64,000 bases of DNA, from the NCBI GenBank assembly GCA_044225675.1, contig JBGAIH010000012.1, positions 73,552 to 137,551 of the forward strand. Direction: 5' to 3'. The notes beneath the pieces are model-generated. The model ran no database searches and was not told the DNA's origin. It was given only the letters and a program-made list of their open reading frames with translations. Shown piece after piece: positions 19,349 to 30,936 of the stretch. Both the position numbers and the translations under genes were made by a program. This DNA is from JACMQX01 sp044225675. GTDB taxonomy: Bacteria > Pseudomonadota > Gammaproteobacteria > Burkholderiales > Burkholderiaceae_C. Every line of letters starts with the position of its first letter. Positions within the stretch are counted from its first letter, which is position 1.

Positions 19349-20323
19349 TCACTCCACCTTGATGTTCCGCTCCTTCACGAGCTTGCCCCAGCGCGCCGTC
19401 TCTTGCGCGAGGAAGCGTCGGAATTCCTCGGGTGTGCCGCCGCCGGCATTGGCGCCGATGGCTTCGAGCTTGGGCTCGAGCTGGGGCGAGCGCACGGCCC
19501 AGGTGATGTCGGCTGCGATCTGCTGCACGACTTCGGGCGGCGTGCCGCCGGTCGCGAAGATGCCGTACCAGGCCGAGGCCTCATAGCCCGGCAGGCCCTG
19601 CTCGGCCACGGTGGGCACGTTGGGCAGCCACGGCAGGCGCTTGGCGGACGTGACGCCCAGCGGAACGACGCGGCCGGCCTTGATGTGCTGGAGCACGCCG
19701 TTGTCGAACATGATCTGGACGCGGCCCGACAGCAGGTCCTGGTGCGCCGGCGCGCTGCCCTTGTAGGGGATGTGGGTGAGCTGCGCGCCCGCCATGCTGG
19801 AGAACATCTCGCCCGACAGGTGGGTCGATGTGGCCAGACCGGTGGAGGCGAAGGAGATCGAGCCGGGATTGGCGCGCGCCTTGGCGATCAGCTCGGGCAC
19901 GTTCTTCACGCCAACGTCGGGCGCGGCGACCAGCACGTTGGCGATGGTGGTGAGCACGGTGACCGGCGCGAGGTCGCGCGCCGAGTCGTAGGGCAGCCGG
20001 TCCATGAGAATGGGATTGAGCGCGAACGGCATGGCCGTGAGCAGCAGGGTGTGGCCATCGGGCGCGGCTTTGGCGACCATGTCAGTCGCGATGACGGTGT
20101 TGCCGCCAGGCTTGTTGTCGACGATGACGGGCTGCTTCCAGCGCTCTGACAGCTTCTGGCCGACAAAGCGGGCCTGCGTGTCAGTGGCGCCGCCGGGCGG
20201 GTAGGCCACGATGATGCGGACCGGCTTGGTGGGCCATTTGGGCGCCTGCGCCTGGGCCATGGGGCTGGCCAGCAGGGTCATCGCCACCGCGGCGGCAACG
20301 AGGGTTCGTCGGGTAATGTGCAT
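19349..20323 (-). CDS. Bug/TctC-family periplasmic substrate-binding protein
   Basis: 324 residues with a signal peptide (MHITRRTLVAAAVAMTLLAS...AQA) and the family's opening KPVRIIVAYPPGGATDTQARFVGQKLSERW. Bug proteins bind carboxylates or other small acids for tripartite tricarboxylate transporters, often as lone receptors. The start overlaps the end of the hydrolase gene by 46 bp, placing it in the IclR-controlled unit with tauD. It ends 3 bp before the potB remnant. Confidence 0.9.
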   Translation of the reverse strand: MHITRRTLVAAAVAMTLLASPMAQAQAPKWPTKPVRIIVAYPPGGATDTQARFVGQKLSERWKQPVIVDNKPGGNTVIATDMVAKAAPDGHTLLLTAMPFALNPILMDRLPYDSARDLAPVTVLTTIANVLVAAPDVGVKNVPELIAKARANPGSISFASTGLATSTHLSGEMFSSMAGAQLTHIPYKGSAPAHQDLLSGRVQIMFDNGVLQHIKAGRVVPLGVTSAKRLPWLPNVPTVAEQGLPGYEASAWYGIFATGGTPPEVVQQIAADITWAVRSPQLEPKLEAIGANAGGGTPEEFRRFLAQETARWGKLVKERNIKVE

Positions 20324-21354
20324 GCTTGTCTCTCTTTTGCTGGGATGGAAATCGTTCTGGTGGGGGATGAAGGCTGGCCCGGATGCCGGCCTGCCAGCCA
20401 TTCGCTGATCGGCTGGCACCAGGCCTGCGGGTCGAGCAGAAGCGACTGGTGGCCGTAACGCGAGGGCACCACGGCGGCATGGGGCGGCAGGGGCTCGGGC
20501 GGAGGAAACAGCGCGTCCGACGCGGCATAGAGCAGCGTCGTGTCGGGCGGGCATTCGTCGAGTCCAAAGCCGATGGCCGCTGCCCGCAGGCGCCACAGGG
20601 CTGCGGCGCTGAACTGGCGCGACCAGTCGCGCACGGTGTCGAGTTCGCGACCGGCGGCCGCGTCGCCCCGGTCCGCCGCCCATTCGCGCAGGCCGGCGCG
20701 CATGAGCGTGCCGACGCGAAAGGCATAGCGGCTGTCGGCCGTGTGCAACGCCCGCAGAGCCGGCAGTTCGTCGGCGCTGCCGCGTCCCCGCAGTGCAGTG
20801 CACAGGCCGAGGACGCGCGCGACGCGGTGCGGGAAGTCGGCCTTGAGCTGCAGCGCCACGTAGCCGCCGAAGGAGTAGCCGATCACGCCGGCCAGGCAGT
20901 CCACGCCCAGCTGTTCGAGCAGCGCGTCGATGGCTTGCGCCATGTTGCGGACCGATGCGTGCGATTCGTCGCGGCCTTCCCATTCGGAGCCGTAGGCGGA
21001 GCCGGGCAGGTTGACGGTGATCACCTGGGCATGGTCGGTGTCGAGCACACGGCCGGGGCCCGCCCAGGCGGCGGCCCAGCCCGCATCGGCCGCGGCGGTT
21101 TCGGGGGGCATCCCGTTCGGCCTTGCACCCGATGCCGGTGCCGACGCACGTGCCGGTGCCAGAGCGAAATGGCTACCGGTGTAACCATGCAGCAGCAACC
21201 ACGCCGGTGCGTCACGCGGGCCGGTGAGGGTGTAGGCCAGGCGCAGGGCGACGACCTGCCCGTCCGCGAGCCGGAAGTCGTCCAGCCGGGTCGAGGCAGG
21301 CAACGCGCCGCGGCCCCGATCGGGCGCGGTGGCGTTGCATGGAAGATCGCTCAC
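20278..21354 (-). CDS. Alpha/beta hydrolase, homoserine-acetyltransferase-like
   Basis: 358 residues. The N-terminal STRLDDFRLADGQVVALRLAYTLTG and LLLHGYTGSH resemble MetX-type acyltransferases. The nucleophile elbow is GYSFGG with Ser161, and a late His lies in GHQSLLLD. It may be an esterase or acyltransferase of the neighbouring catabolic unit; the substrate is unknown. It begins 12 bp after the tauD stop. The C-terminal tail (PSSPTRTISIPAKERQACTL) overlaps the next gene and looks like an extension past the original end. Confidence 0.8.
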   Translation of the reverse strand: MSDLPCNATAPDRGRGALPASTRLDDFRLADGQVVALRLAYTLTGPRDAPAWLLLHGYTGSHFALAPARASAPASGARPNGMPPETAAADAGWAAAWAGPGRVLDTDHAQVITVNLPGSAYGSEWEGRDESHASVRNMAQAIDALLEQLGVDCLAGVIGYSFGGYVALQLKADFPHRVARVLGLCTALRGRGSADELPALRALHTADSRYAFRVGTLMRAGLREWAADRGDAAAGRELDTVRDWSRQFSAAALWRLRAAAIGFGLDECPPDTTLLYAASDALFPPPEPLPPHAAVVPSRYGHQSLLLDPQAWCQPISEWLAGRHPGQPSSPTRTISIPAKERQACTLPDEPSLPPRWR

Positions 21355-21366
21355 GCGGCCCGGTCC

Positions 21367-22212
21367 TCAGACGGGTCGCTCACCGCGCACCGTGGTGCGG
21401 TAGAGCGATCGGTACTGGCCGGCAGGCAGGTCACGCGTCGTGGCGCTGTGCATGGTGGAGCGGTTGTCCCACATCACCACATCGCCAGGGCTCCAGCGGA
21501 AGTCGAAGCGGAACTGCGGCTGAACGGTGTGTTCGAACAGGAAGTTCAGGATGCGGTCGCTTTCCTCTGCCGGCAGGCCGATGATTTCGGCCGTCATGCC
21601 GGGATGGGCAAAGATGGCCTTGCGGCCCGTGTCGGGATTGGTGCGCACCAGCGGGTGGATCACGTCCGGCGTCTGGGCCTTCTGCTCGGCGGTCAGCTCC
21701 ACGCGCGTGCCCTGCTCCTGCGCGGTCTGCCGGCGGCGATAGCGGTGCACGGCCTGCAGGCCGTCAAGCCGCTGCTTCCACTCGGGCGAGAGCGCCTCGT
21801 AGGCGGCTTCCATGTCGGCGAACAGGGTGTCGCCGCCTTCCGGCGGGATCTCGAGCGCATTGAGGATGGTGGCCTTGGCAGGGTACTCCTGAAAGGCGAG
21901 ATCGGAGTGCCAGTAGGAGCCGCCGTCGGCGATGCCCATCGGCTGGCCGTCCACCACGCGGTTGGACAGGCGGAAGATCTCCGGATGCTCGGGATGGTTG
22001 TACTGCGACAGCACGTGCACTTCCAGCGGTCCGAAGCGCCGGCTGAACGCGATCTGCGCGGCAGCAGGCAGCGACTGGTTCCTGAAGCAGATGAGCTTGT
22101 GATCGACGAAGAGGCGGTGGATGTGGTCGAACTCGTCCTGCGAGAGTTCGCGCGCGAGATCGACGCCGCTGATGGCGGCACCGAAACGCGGGGAAAGCGG
22201 GGAGACCTGCAT
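21367..22212 (-). CDS. TauD/TfdA-family alpha-ketoglutarate-dependent dioxygenase
   Basis: 281 residues. The Fe(II) triad is visible: His102 and Asp104 in SYWHSDLAF, and His255 in STMHSATTR. Arg272/Arg276 near the C-terminus would bind 2-oxoglutarate. Relatives hydroxylate taurine, sulfonates or phenoxyacetates. The start at 22212 fits the homology (MQVSPLSPRFGAAISGVDL). It is the first gene of a tauD-hydrolase-receptor unit, divergent from an IclR regulator whose likely operator sits between promoter and start. Confidence 0.9.
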   Translation of the reverse strand: MQVSPLSPRFGAAISGVDLARELSQDEFDHIHRLFVDHKLICFRNQSLPAAAQIAFSRRFGPLEVHVLSQYNHPEHPEIFRLSNRVVDGQPMGIADGGSYWHSDLAFQEYPAKATILNALEIPPEGGDTLFADMEAAYEALSPEWKQRLDGLQAVHRYRRRQTAQEQGTRVELTAEQKAQTPDVIHPLVRTNPDTGRKAIFAHPGMTAEIIGLPAEESDRILNFLFEHTVQPQFRFDFRWSPGDVVMWDNRSTMHSATTRDLPAGQYRSLYRTTVRGERPV

Positions 22213-22237
22213 GTGTGAGAATCCTTGATCGACGTTC

Positions 22238-22257
22238 TGGCGAACAAATGTTCGCCA
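22238..22257. promoter_or_regulatory. 20-bp palindromic operator for the IclR regulator
   Basis: TGGCGAACAAATGTTCGCCA: perfect 9-bp arms around AA. It lies 3 bp downstream of the tauD -10 hexamer, so binding would repress tauD. Confidence 0.8.
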
Positions 22258-22260
22258 ATT

Positions 22261-22289
22261 AATGTATCGGCTTTGAGATAGGCTGTCAA
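22261..22289 (-). promoter_or_regulatory. Sigma70 promoter of the tauD unit
   Basis: On the minus strand: TTGACA (22284-22289), 17-bp spacer, TACATT (22261-22266). The operator palindrome follows immediately. Confidence 0.8.
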
Positions 22290-22335
22290 ACGACGCCCGT
22301 AGGGCGAAGAACCCCTGGAGCCCCCTGGAGAACCC

Positions 22336-23148
22336 ATGCCACGCAAGAAGGCAGACCTGACGACCGACACGGCGGATGCCGCCGAAGGCAAACGCGAATT
22401 CCTGGATGCTCTGGCCAACGGCCTGCAGCTGATGAGTGCCTTCAACGAAGACCTGCGGACCGTGACCATCCAGTCCGCCGCCGAACTGCTGGGCGTGACG
22501 CGGCCGGCCTCGCGCCGGATCCTGCTGACGCTGGCCGAGCTGGGGTATCTGCAGCAGCGCGACCGCTTCTTCTGCCTCGCACCCAAGGCGATCGACCTGG
22601 GTTACCGCTACTTCCGCTCGCTGGGCCTGGCCGCTGCCGTGCGGCCGCACCTGCAGGCACTGTCGCGCGAGCTGGACGTGGGTGCGGCGCTGGGCGTGCT
22701 TGCGGGCACCGATGTGCTGTTCATCGAACGTGTCGAAGCCACGCGGCTGATCAAGCTCGACCTGCGCGCGGGCGACCGGCTGCCGGCCCATGCGCATTCG
22801 CTGGGCCGCGTGCTGCTCGCGCATCTGCCGCCCGAGGAGCTGGAGCTTCATCTGCCGGCCGGGCCGATCCACCGGATCTCGCAGCGCACGGTCACCGAGC
22901 GCAAGGCGCTGATGACGGAGCTGGCCCGCGTGAAGGAGCGCGGCTGGAGCTTCGTCAACTCGGAGCTCGTGGCCGGTCTCTTCGGCGTGGCCATCGCGCT
23001 GCCGAGCGCCTCGGGGCGCGCCACCGTGGGGCTGAACGTCACCTCGATCGGCGAGCCCTGGACCCTGGCCCATGTGCAGGAGCGCATCGTTCCCTCGTTG
23101 CGCGCCTGCGCCGAGGAGATGCGGCCCATCACCGATTCGATGAGTTGA
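22336..23148 (+). CDS. IclR-family transcriptional regulator
   Basis: 270 residues. The N-terminal winged helix (about 22-85; TIQSAAELLGVTRPASRRILLTLAELGYLQQ) is followed by the GAF-like effector domain (VGAALGVLAGTDVLFIERVEAT... LPAHAHSLGRVLLAHL). Relatives regulate aromatic and sulfonate catabolism, commonly as repressors released by substrate. It is divergent from tauD across a 123-bp region that holds a strong tauD promoter and a perfect palindrome, so it probably represses that unit and itself. Confidence 0.92.
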   Translation: MPRKKADLTTDTADAAEGKREFLDALANGLQLMSAFNEDLRTVTIQSAAELLGVTRPASRRILLTLAELGYLQQRDRFFCLAPKAIDLGYRYFRSLGLAAAVRPHLQALSRELDVGAALGVLAGTDVLFIERVEATRLIKLDLRAGDRLPAHAHSLGRVLLAHLPPEELELHLPAGPIHRISQRTVTERKALMTELARVKERGWSFVNSELVAGLFGVAIALPSASGRATVGLNVTSIGEPWTLAHVQERIVPSLRACAEEMRPITDSMS

Positions 23149-23307
23149 GAGCCGGCATATGCACCTCCACCTACGCCCACCCACGTCTGGCGAACTTTCG
23201 ATTGAGCCCGAAGAAACTACAACGTAAAGATTCGTAACCGCCGCTCGCGCACTCATGCGCCAGCGTGGCGCCGCTCCTATGATCGATGGCTCACGAGGAG
23301 ACGATCG

Positions 23308-24114
23308 ATGAAGAAGTTGTGGAGCGGGCTGGCCCTTCTGGCAGCCATGCAGTGCGGCTGGGCGCAGGGCCTGATCATGGGCGTGAGCGAGGGCACCTCG
23401 GGCGGCCTCGACCATGCGCAGGTGGTCACCAAATACCAGGGCCTGGCCGATGTGATCGGGCGCAGCATCAAGCAGAAGGTCAATGTGGTCTTCGCGCGCG
23501 AATTCAGCGCGCTCGAGGAAGGCATGAAGACTGGCCGCTACGACTTCGTGATCGCGCGGCCCAGCGACTATCCGGCGCGCGGCCTGCGCGACTATGGCTA
23601 CAAGTACGTGGCCAGCGCCAAGCCCGACGGGCAGTGCTTCCTCATCGTTCCCAAGGACTCGCCGGTCAAGACGCTGGCCGACGTCAAGGGCAAGCGCATC
23701 GCGCTGCCGGAGCCCGCCGCCTACATGACCAAGTTCTGCCGCGCCGAGCTGCGCACGCAGGGCATCGACACCTCCGGCCCCAACGTGCAGTACGTGCGTG
23801 AGCAGGGCGCGGTGGCCTTCTACCTGGAAAACAAGTTCGCCGACGTCGGCGGGGTGGCCTCGTATTCGGGCGTGGCCAGGAAGTGGGAGAAGGACGGCAA
23901 CCGCATCGTGCACAAGAGCGTGCCGCAGCCCTACTTTCCACTGATCGCCGGCAAGAAGATCAGCACCGCCCAGGTCGAGGCGATCCAGAAGTCGCTGGTG
24001 GCGATGGTGGGCAATCCGGCCGACGAGCAGGTGCTCAAGACGGTGGGCATCAAGGAATTCGACATCTCCTCGGAAAAGCGCCTGAAGGACCTGCTGACCT
24101 GGCTCGGCGTCTGA
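23308..24114 (+). CDS. Periplasmic PhnD/SsuA-type substrate-binding protein
   Basis: 268 residues: signal peptide MKKLWSGLALLAAMQCGWAQ, then a type II periplasmic-binding fold like PhnD (GVSEGTSGGLD, LADVIGRSIKQKVNVVFAREFSALEEGMKTGRYDFVIARPSDY). A GAGGAGA site precedes the ATG. No permease or ATPase is adjacent. Relatives bind phosphonates, phosphate or sulfonates, or serve as sensor-input proteins. Upstream (23186-23195) is TCTGGCGAAC, a half copy of the IclR palindrome, so co-regulation with tauD is possible. Confidence 0.8.
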   Translation: MKKLWSGLALLAAMQCGWAQGLIMGVSEGTSGGLDHAQVVTKYQGLADVIGRSIKQKVNVVFAREFSALEEGMKTGRYDFVIARPSDYPARGLRDYGYKYVASAKPDGQCFLIVPKDSPVKTLADVKGKRIALPEPAAYMTKFCRAELRTQGIDTSGPNVQYVREQGAVAFYLENKFADVGGVASYSGVARKWEKDGNRIVHKSVPQPYFPLIAGKKISTAQVEAIQKSLVAMVGNPADEQVLKTVGIKEFDISSEKRLKDLLTWLGV

Positions 24115-24180
24115 CGCCCGCAGCGCGTTGCCGGAGGCCGCCCGGCGGCGTACGCGCCCTGGCCTCGCGATAATCGCCGG

Positions 24181-25440
24181 ATGCCCGCACCGCCTGCCAC
24201 CGAAGCCCGCCACGACGGGCGCTTCGCCGTGCTGCTGTCGGTGGGCCAGCTGATCAGCTGGGGCAGCATCTTCTACATGTTCTCGCTGATCATGGAGCCG
24301 GTCGAGCGGGAGCTGGGGCTGAGCCGGTCGCAGTCCTCCCTGGGCTTCAGCATCGCGCTGCTGGCCGAAGGCCTGCTGGCCTATCCGGTGGGCCGCTGGA
24401 TCGACCGCGGCCAGGAGCGCATGGTGATGACCGGCGCCTCGCTGCTGGTGGCGGTCTGCATGATGTTGCTGTCCCTGGCGCAGGGCCCGGCCGGCTTCTG
24501 GCTGGCCTGGCTGGGCCTGGGCTGCGCGATGGCAGGGACGCTCTACTCGCCCGCGTTCGCCATCGTGACGCGACGCTTCCCGCACGACTTCCGCCGCGCG
24601 ATCATCACGCTGACCTTCCTCGGCGGCCTGGCCAGCACGGTGTTCATCCCGCTCATGGCCTGGTTGATCGCGCACCTGGGCTGGCGCCACGCGCTGTGGG
24701 TGCTGGCGGCCCTGCACCTGCTGGTCTGCGTGCCGCTGCATGCGACGCTGCTGCGCGACGCGCCGCCGCCGCGCGCGCCTGCGGCCAGCGGCCCCGCACC
24801 GAAGGCGCTCGGCCACTACCTGCGCAGCGCGCCCTTCCTGCTGATCGGCGTGTTCGTGGTGCTGATGATGGCCATCACCTCGGCCCTGCCCGCGCACATG
24901 ATCAGCCTGCTGCGCGAAAACGGTGTGAGCGAGGCCTGGGTGATCCTGATCCCGGCCAGCATCGGTGCGATCCAGGTGGTGGGCCGCGCGCTGCTGTACT
25001 TCTTTGAGCACCACTTCGACGTTCACACGGCCAACCGCGTGATCCCGTGCCTGATTCCGCTGGGCCTGGCGGCCCTGCTGGCCGGCGGCGGCCACGGCTG
25101 GGCGGCCATGCTGTTCGTGGCGCTGTACGGCATGGGCAACGGAATGATGACGATCGTCAAGGGCACGGCCATCGCGATGTACGTGAACCGCGACCATGTC
25201 GCCTCGCTCAACGGCGCGCTCGGCCTGCCGCTGGCGATCGCACGCGCCGTCGCGCCTTTGCTGATGGGCGTGCTCTGGACGCCTGCGGGCGGCTACCGCA
25301 CCGGGCTGTGGCTGATGCTCGCGGCGAGCGTGGCCGCCGTGGTGGCCTTGCTGCTCGCGCAGCGCCGCTCGCTGGTGACCTCATCCGACACGGCCCTCGC
25401 GATGCCGGCGGCAAACAGCAGCAGGGCGCAGGAAAAGTAG
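24181..25440 (+). CDS. Major facilitator superfamily transporter
   Basis: 419 residues, 12 predicted helices, with the MFS motif A-like loop YPVGRWIDRGQER after helix 2 and a central hydrophilic linker (DAPPPRAPAASGPAPKALGHYL). It resembles monocarboxylate or drug carriers; the substrate is unknown. There is no ribosome site; GATAAT ends 6 bp before the ATG, suggesting a leaderless mRNA. The last 148 bp overlap the convergent YihY gene, so the tail after LLLAQRRSL is probably read-through past an older end. Confidence 0.85.
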   Translation: MPAPPATEARHDGRFAVLLSVGQLISWGSIFYMFSLIMEPVERELGLSRSQSSLGFSIALLAEGLLAYPVGRWIDRGQERMVMTGASLLVAVCMMLLSLAQGPAGFWLAWLGLGCAMAGTLYSPAFAIVTRRFPHDFRRAIITLTFLGGLASTVFIPLMAWLIAHLGWRHALWVLAALHLLVCVPLHATLLRDAPPPRAPAASGPAPKALGHYLRSAPFLLIGVFVVLMMAITSALPAHMISLLRENGVSEAWVILIPASIGAIQVVGRALLYFFEHHFDVHTANRVIPCLIPLGLAALLAGGGHGWAAMLFVALYGMGNGMMTIVKGTAIAMYVNRDHVASLNGALGLPLAIARAVAPLLMGVLWTPAGGYRTGLWLMLAASVAAVVALLLAQRRSLVTSSDTALAMPAANSSRAQEK

Positions 25441-26249
25441 ATCCACATCAGCATGATGACGAGCGAGCCGGCTGCGCCGTAAGCCGAGACCGCTGCCACG
25501 GAAGTCAGGTAGGTCGCCAGCACATGCTTGGCGCCGGTGAAGAGCGCCGCCGAGATCGCGGCGCCGAGCGCCAGGTGCCGCAGGCTCGGCTTGGGGCCGG
25601 CGCTCATGCGCATGAGCGCGACGAACAGCGCGGTGCAGAAGCCGAACGAGATCACCTCGTTGAGCACGAAGAGGATCTGCTCGAGCGCCAGCCAGGAGCC
25701 GGCCCAGCCCGCCAGCAGGTCGAGCATGGTCGAGATCGCGAGCGACACCAGCAGCAGAAAGCCGAAGGCCAGGATGTAGGCGACGCCGCGCAGCCGCAGC
25801 GAGGCGCCATGCCACCACTTGAGGTGCGGCGGCTCGTCGGTGCCGCTGCGCCACAGACGCTCGAAGGCGGCCTGGAGTTCGGCGAACACGCCGGTGGCGC
25901 CGAAGAGCAGCAAAGCGAACGCGGCCACCGAAGCGGCAATGCCTTCGCGCGGCTCCTGCGCGCTCTGGAGCGCCTGGCGGATCACTTCGGCGCCGCGCGG
26001 CCCGATGACGTGGCCGATCTGCGTGATCAGGCTGGACTCGATGACGCTGCGGTCGATCCACCAGCCGAGCACCGCCACCAGCAGCACAAGCAGGGGCGCA
26101 AGACTCAGGATGCCGTAGAACGACATGGCAGCGCTCATGCGCAGGCCATCGGCCTTGTCCCAGAGGTCAAAGGCCCGCATCAGGGGCTGGAAGGCGGGTG
26201 CGGCCGCTTGCGCGAGCCGCCGGTGCCACGGTTCGCGCGCGTCGGTCAT
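25293..26249 (-). CDS. YihY/UPF0761-family inner-membrane protein
   Basis: 318 residues, six predicted helices, of the family once mislabelled ribonuclease BN. The start ALRAFDLWDKADGLRMSAAMSFYGILSLAPLLVLLVAVLGWWID is typical (A-x-SFY-x-x-SLAP). Function is unestablished. The real homology ends around IYFSCALLLFAAGIA; the last ~50 residues run through the 3' end of the MFS gene on the other strand. Confidence 0.85.
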   Translation of the reverse strand: MTDAREPWHRRLAQAAAPAFQPLMRAFDLWDKADGLRMSAAMSFYGILSLAPLLVLLVAVLGWWIDRSVIESSLITQIGHVIGPRGAEVIRQALQSAQEPREGIAASVAAFALLLFGATGVFAELQAAFERLWRSGTDEPPHLKWWHGASLRLRGVAYILAFGFLLLVSLAISTMLDLLAGWAGSWLALEQILFVLNEVISFGFCTALFVALMRMSAGPKPSLRHLALGAAISAALFTGAKHVLATYLTSVAAVSAYGAAGSLVIMLMWIYFSCALLLFAAGIARAVSDEVTSERRCASSKATTAATLAASISHSPVR

Positions 26250-26322
26250 GGGCCCAAGCTTAAGTGCCGGCCGGCACTGCGCCTTGTCAGCGGAAGGCGC
26301 GGTCAGGCGTCGGCGGCGGCCC

Positions 26323-26790
26323 CTATTGCTTGGTGAGCGTCTGGCCCTCGACCTTGACGACGTTGCCGGCGGCCCAGCCGGGCTGCGGCTCCTGCTCGAA
26401 CTTGGCGATGCTGCCGTCCTTCATCTTGACCGTCGTGACCCAGACCTTCTTGCTCGTGACCTGCTTTTGCACCTCGTTGCCGATCACCGCGCCGCCCACC
26501 GCGCCGCCCACGGTGGCGATGGTCTTGCCCGTGCCGCCACCGACCTGGTTGCCCAGCAGCCCCCCGGCGACCGCACCACCGAGCATGCCGATGGCGCCGC
26601 CCTTGCCCTTGCGCTTTTCCTGCTTGACCTCCTGCACGGTGCCGCACTTGTCGCACAGCGCGACGGCAACGGCCGCCTTGGCCTGCTCGAGGACGGCGGC
26701 CGGGGTCTTGCTGGGAGTCTGGGCCTGAACGGTGAATGCCGTGGCGAAGGAGGCAGCGGCAAGGGCCGCGCCGAGGATGAGCCTGCTCAT
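26323..26790 (-). CDS. Glycine-zipper (Rick_17kDa/SlyB-like) envelope protein
   Basis: 155 residues: signal peptide (MSRLILGAALAAASFATAFTVQA), a CDKCG motif near residue 46, then a glycine-zipper double helix (GGAIGMLGGAVAGGLLGNQVGGGTGKTIATVGGAVGGAVIGN) and a basic C-terminal beta region. No lipobox is seen, unlike SlyB. Such proteins insert in or associate with the outer membrane and respond to envelope stress. GGAGA lies before the ATG. It stands alone; 26791-27048 upstream shows no other gene. Confidence 0.8.
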   Translation of the reverse strand: MSRLILGAALAAASFATAFTVQAQTPSKTPAAVLEQAKAAVAVALCDKCGTVQEVKQEKRKGKGGAIGMLGGAVAGGLLGNQVGGGTGKTIATVGGAVGGAVIGNEVQKQVTSKKVWVTTVKMKDGSIAKFEQEPQPGWAAGNVVKVEGQTLTKQ

Positions 26791-27048
26791 GGGAATCTCC
26801 AGGGTGTAAGAATGATTGTTACAACGCATGCTGCCTGCAGCCCGCCGACAGGTCAATGGACGGATGGCGGCAAATCCAAAAGTCTGATGCCAGCTGTGCA
26901 ATTTGTCCGGCCGCCCTCGGGTGTTACCCGCTTGAAACGCGACGCGGCGCGGGGTCTACTTGCAAACCGACCTCCAGCCGACCCGGGGACGTGCTGCAAC
27001 GCGCCATACCCGTCATCGATGTCCCTCACCGACTTCCGCGCCCTCACC

Positions 27049-28020
27049 ATGAAAAAGAAGCTCTTCCTCCAGCTCGCCGCCCTCGCCGCCGCCTGCGTCC
27101 TCCTGCCCGCCGCACAGGCCCAGTCCGCCTTTCCGGCCAAGCCGGTCCGGATCATCGTGCCGCAGACCCCGGGCGGCGCCTCCGATGCGCTGGCCCGCAT
27201 CATCGGCCAGAAGCTCAGCGAGAAGTGGGGCCAGCCGGTCGTCATCGAGAACCGCGCGGGTGCCGGCGGCAACGTCGGCATGGAGGCCGTCCTGGCCGCG
27301 CCGCCCGACGGCTACACCCTGCTCATGACCTACGTGGGCACGCAGGCGATCAACGGCACGCTGTACAAGAACCTCAACTTCGACCCGGGCAAGGACTTCG
27401 CGCCCGTGGCCACCCTGGCCACCGTGCCCTTCGTCATCGTGAGCAAGCCGGGGGCGTCTTTCAAGACCGCCTCGGAGCTGGCCGACGCCGCGCGCAAGGG
27501 CCGCATCACCTATGGCTCGGCCGGCAACGGATCGGTCAACCACCTGCTGGGCGAGATGTTCAGCGGCGCTGCTGGCGCGAAGATGGTCCACGTGCCCTAC
27601 CGAGGCGCGGCGCCCGCGCTGCAGGACCTGATGGGCGGCCAGATCGACGTGGTCTTCACCAGCCTGCCTTCGGTGGCCGGCCAGATCAAGACGTCGGCCC
27701 TGCACCCGATTGCCGTGACCAGCGCCAGGCGCTCGCCCTCGTTCGCCAGCATCCCCACGGTGGCGGAAAGCGGCGTCAAGGGTTTTGACGTCAGCCCCTG
27801 GTTCGGACTGATGGGCCACCGCCAGATGCCGCGCGAGGTGATTGCCAAGATCAACCAGGACGTCAACGAGGCGCTGCGCAACAAGGACGTGGCCGAGCGC
27901 TTTGCCGCCCAGGGCGCCGACCCGTTCGCCACCACGCCAGCAGAGTTCGGCGCCATCCTGGCCGCCGACATCGCCAAATGGAGCGAAGTGGTCCGCAGCT
28001 CGGGCGCGAAGGTCGACTGA
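27049..28020 (+). CDS. Bug/TctC-family periplasmic substrate-binding protein
   Basis: 323 residues. Signal peptide MKKKLFLQLAALAAACVLLPAAQA, then KPVRIIVPQTPGGASDALARIIGQKLSEKWGQPVVIENRAGAGG, the family signature. The two lobes and hinge (HVPYRGAAPALQDLMGGQIDVVF) are full length. The ATG at 27049 begins the signal peptide; one at 27019 would add ten residues without a better ribosome site. It is an orphan receptor with no tctAB nearby, convergent with metH. Confidence 0.9.
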   Translation: MKKKLFLQLAALAAACVLLPAAQAQSAFPAKPVRIIVPQTPGGASDALARIIGQKLSEKWGQPVVIENRAGAGGNVGMEAVLAAPPDGYTLLMTYVGTQAINGTLYKNLNFDPGKDFAPVATLATVPFVIVSKPGASFKTASELADAARKGRITYGSAGNGSVNHLLGEMFSGAAGAKMVHVPYRGAAPALQDLMGGQIDVVFTSLPSVAGQIKTSALHPIAVTSARRSPSFASIPTVAESGVKGFDVSPWFGLMGHRQMPREVIAKINQDVNEALRNKDVAERFAAQGADPFATTPAEFGAILAADIAKWSEVVRSSGAKVD

Positions 28021-28084
28021 GGGCGGCGCAAGGCTGCGGCTCACGCACGACCTCCTGCGCCGTGCTGTCGCTCCGCTGCGTACC

Positions 28085-30892
<2,808 letters not shown>

Positions 30893-30936
30893 GGCTCACC
30901 TGGGTTTCGGTCCGGCCGGTGCCGGACAACGGTTTC

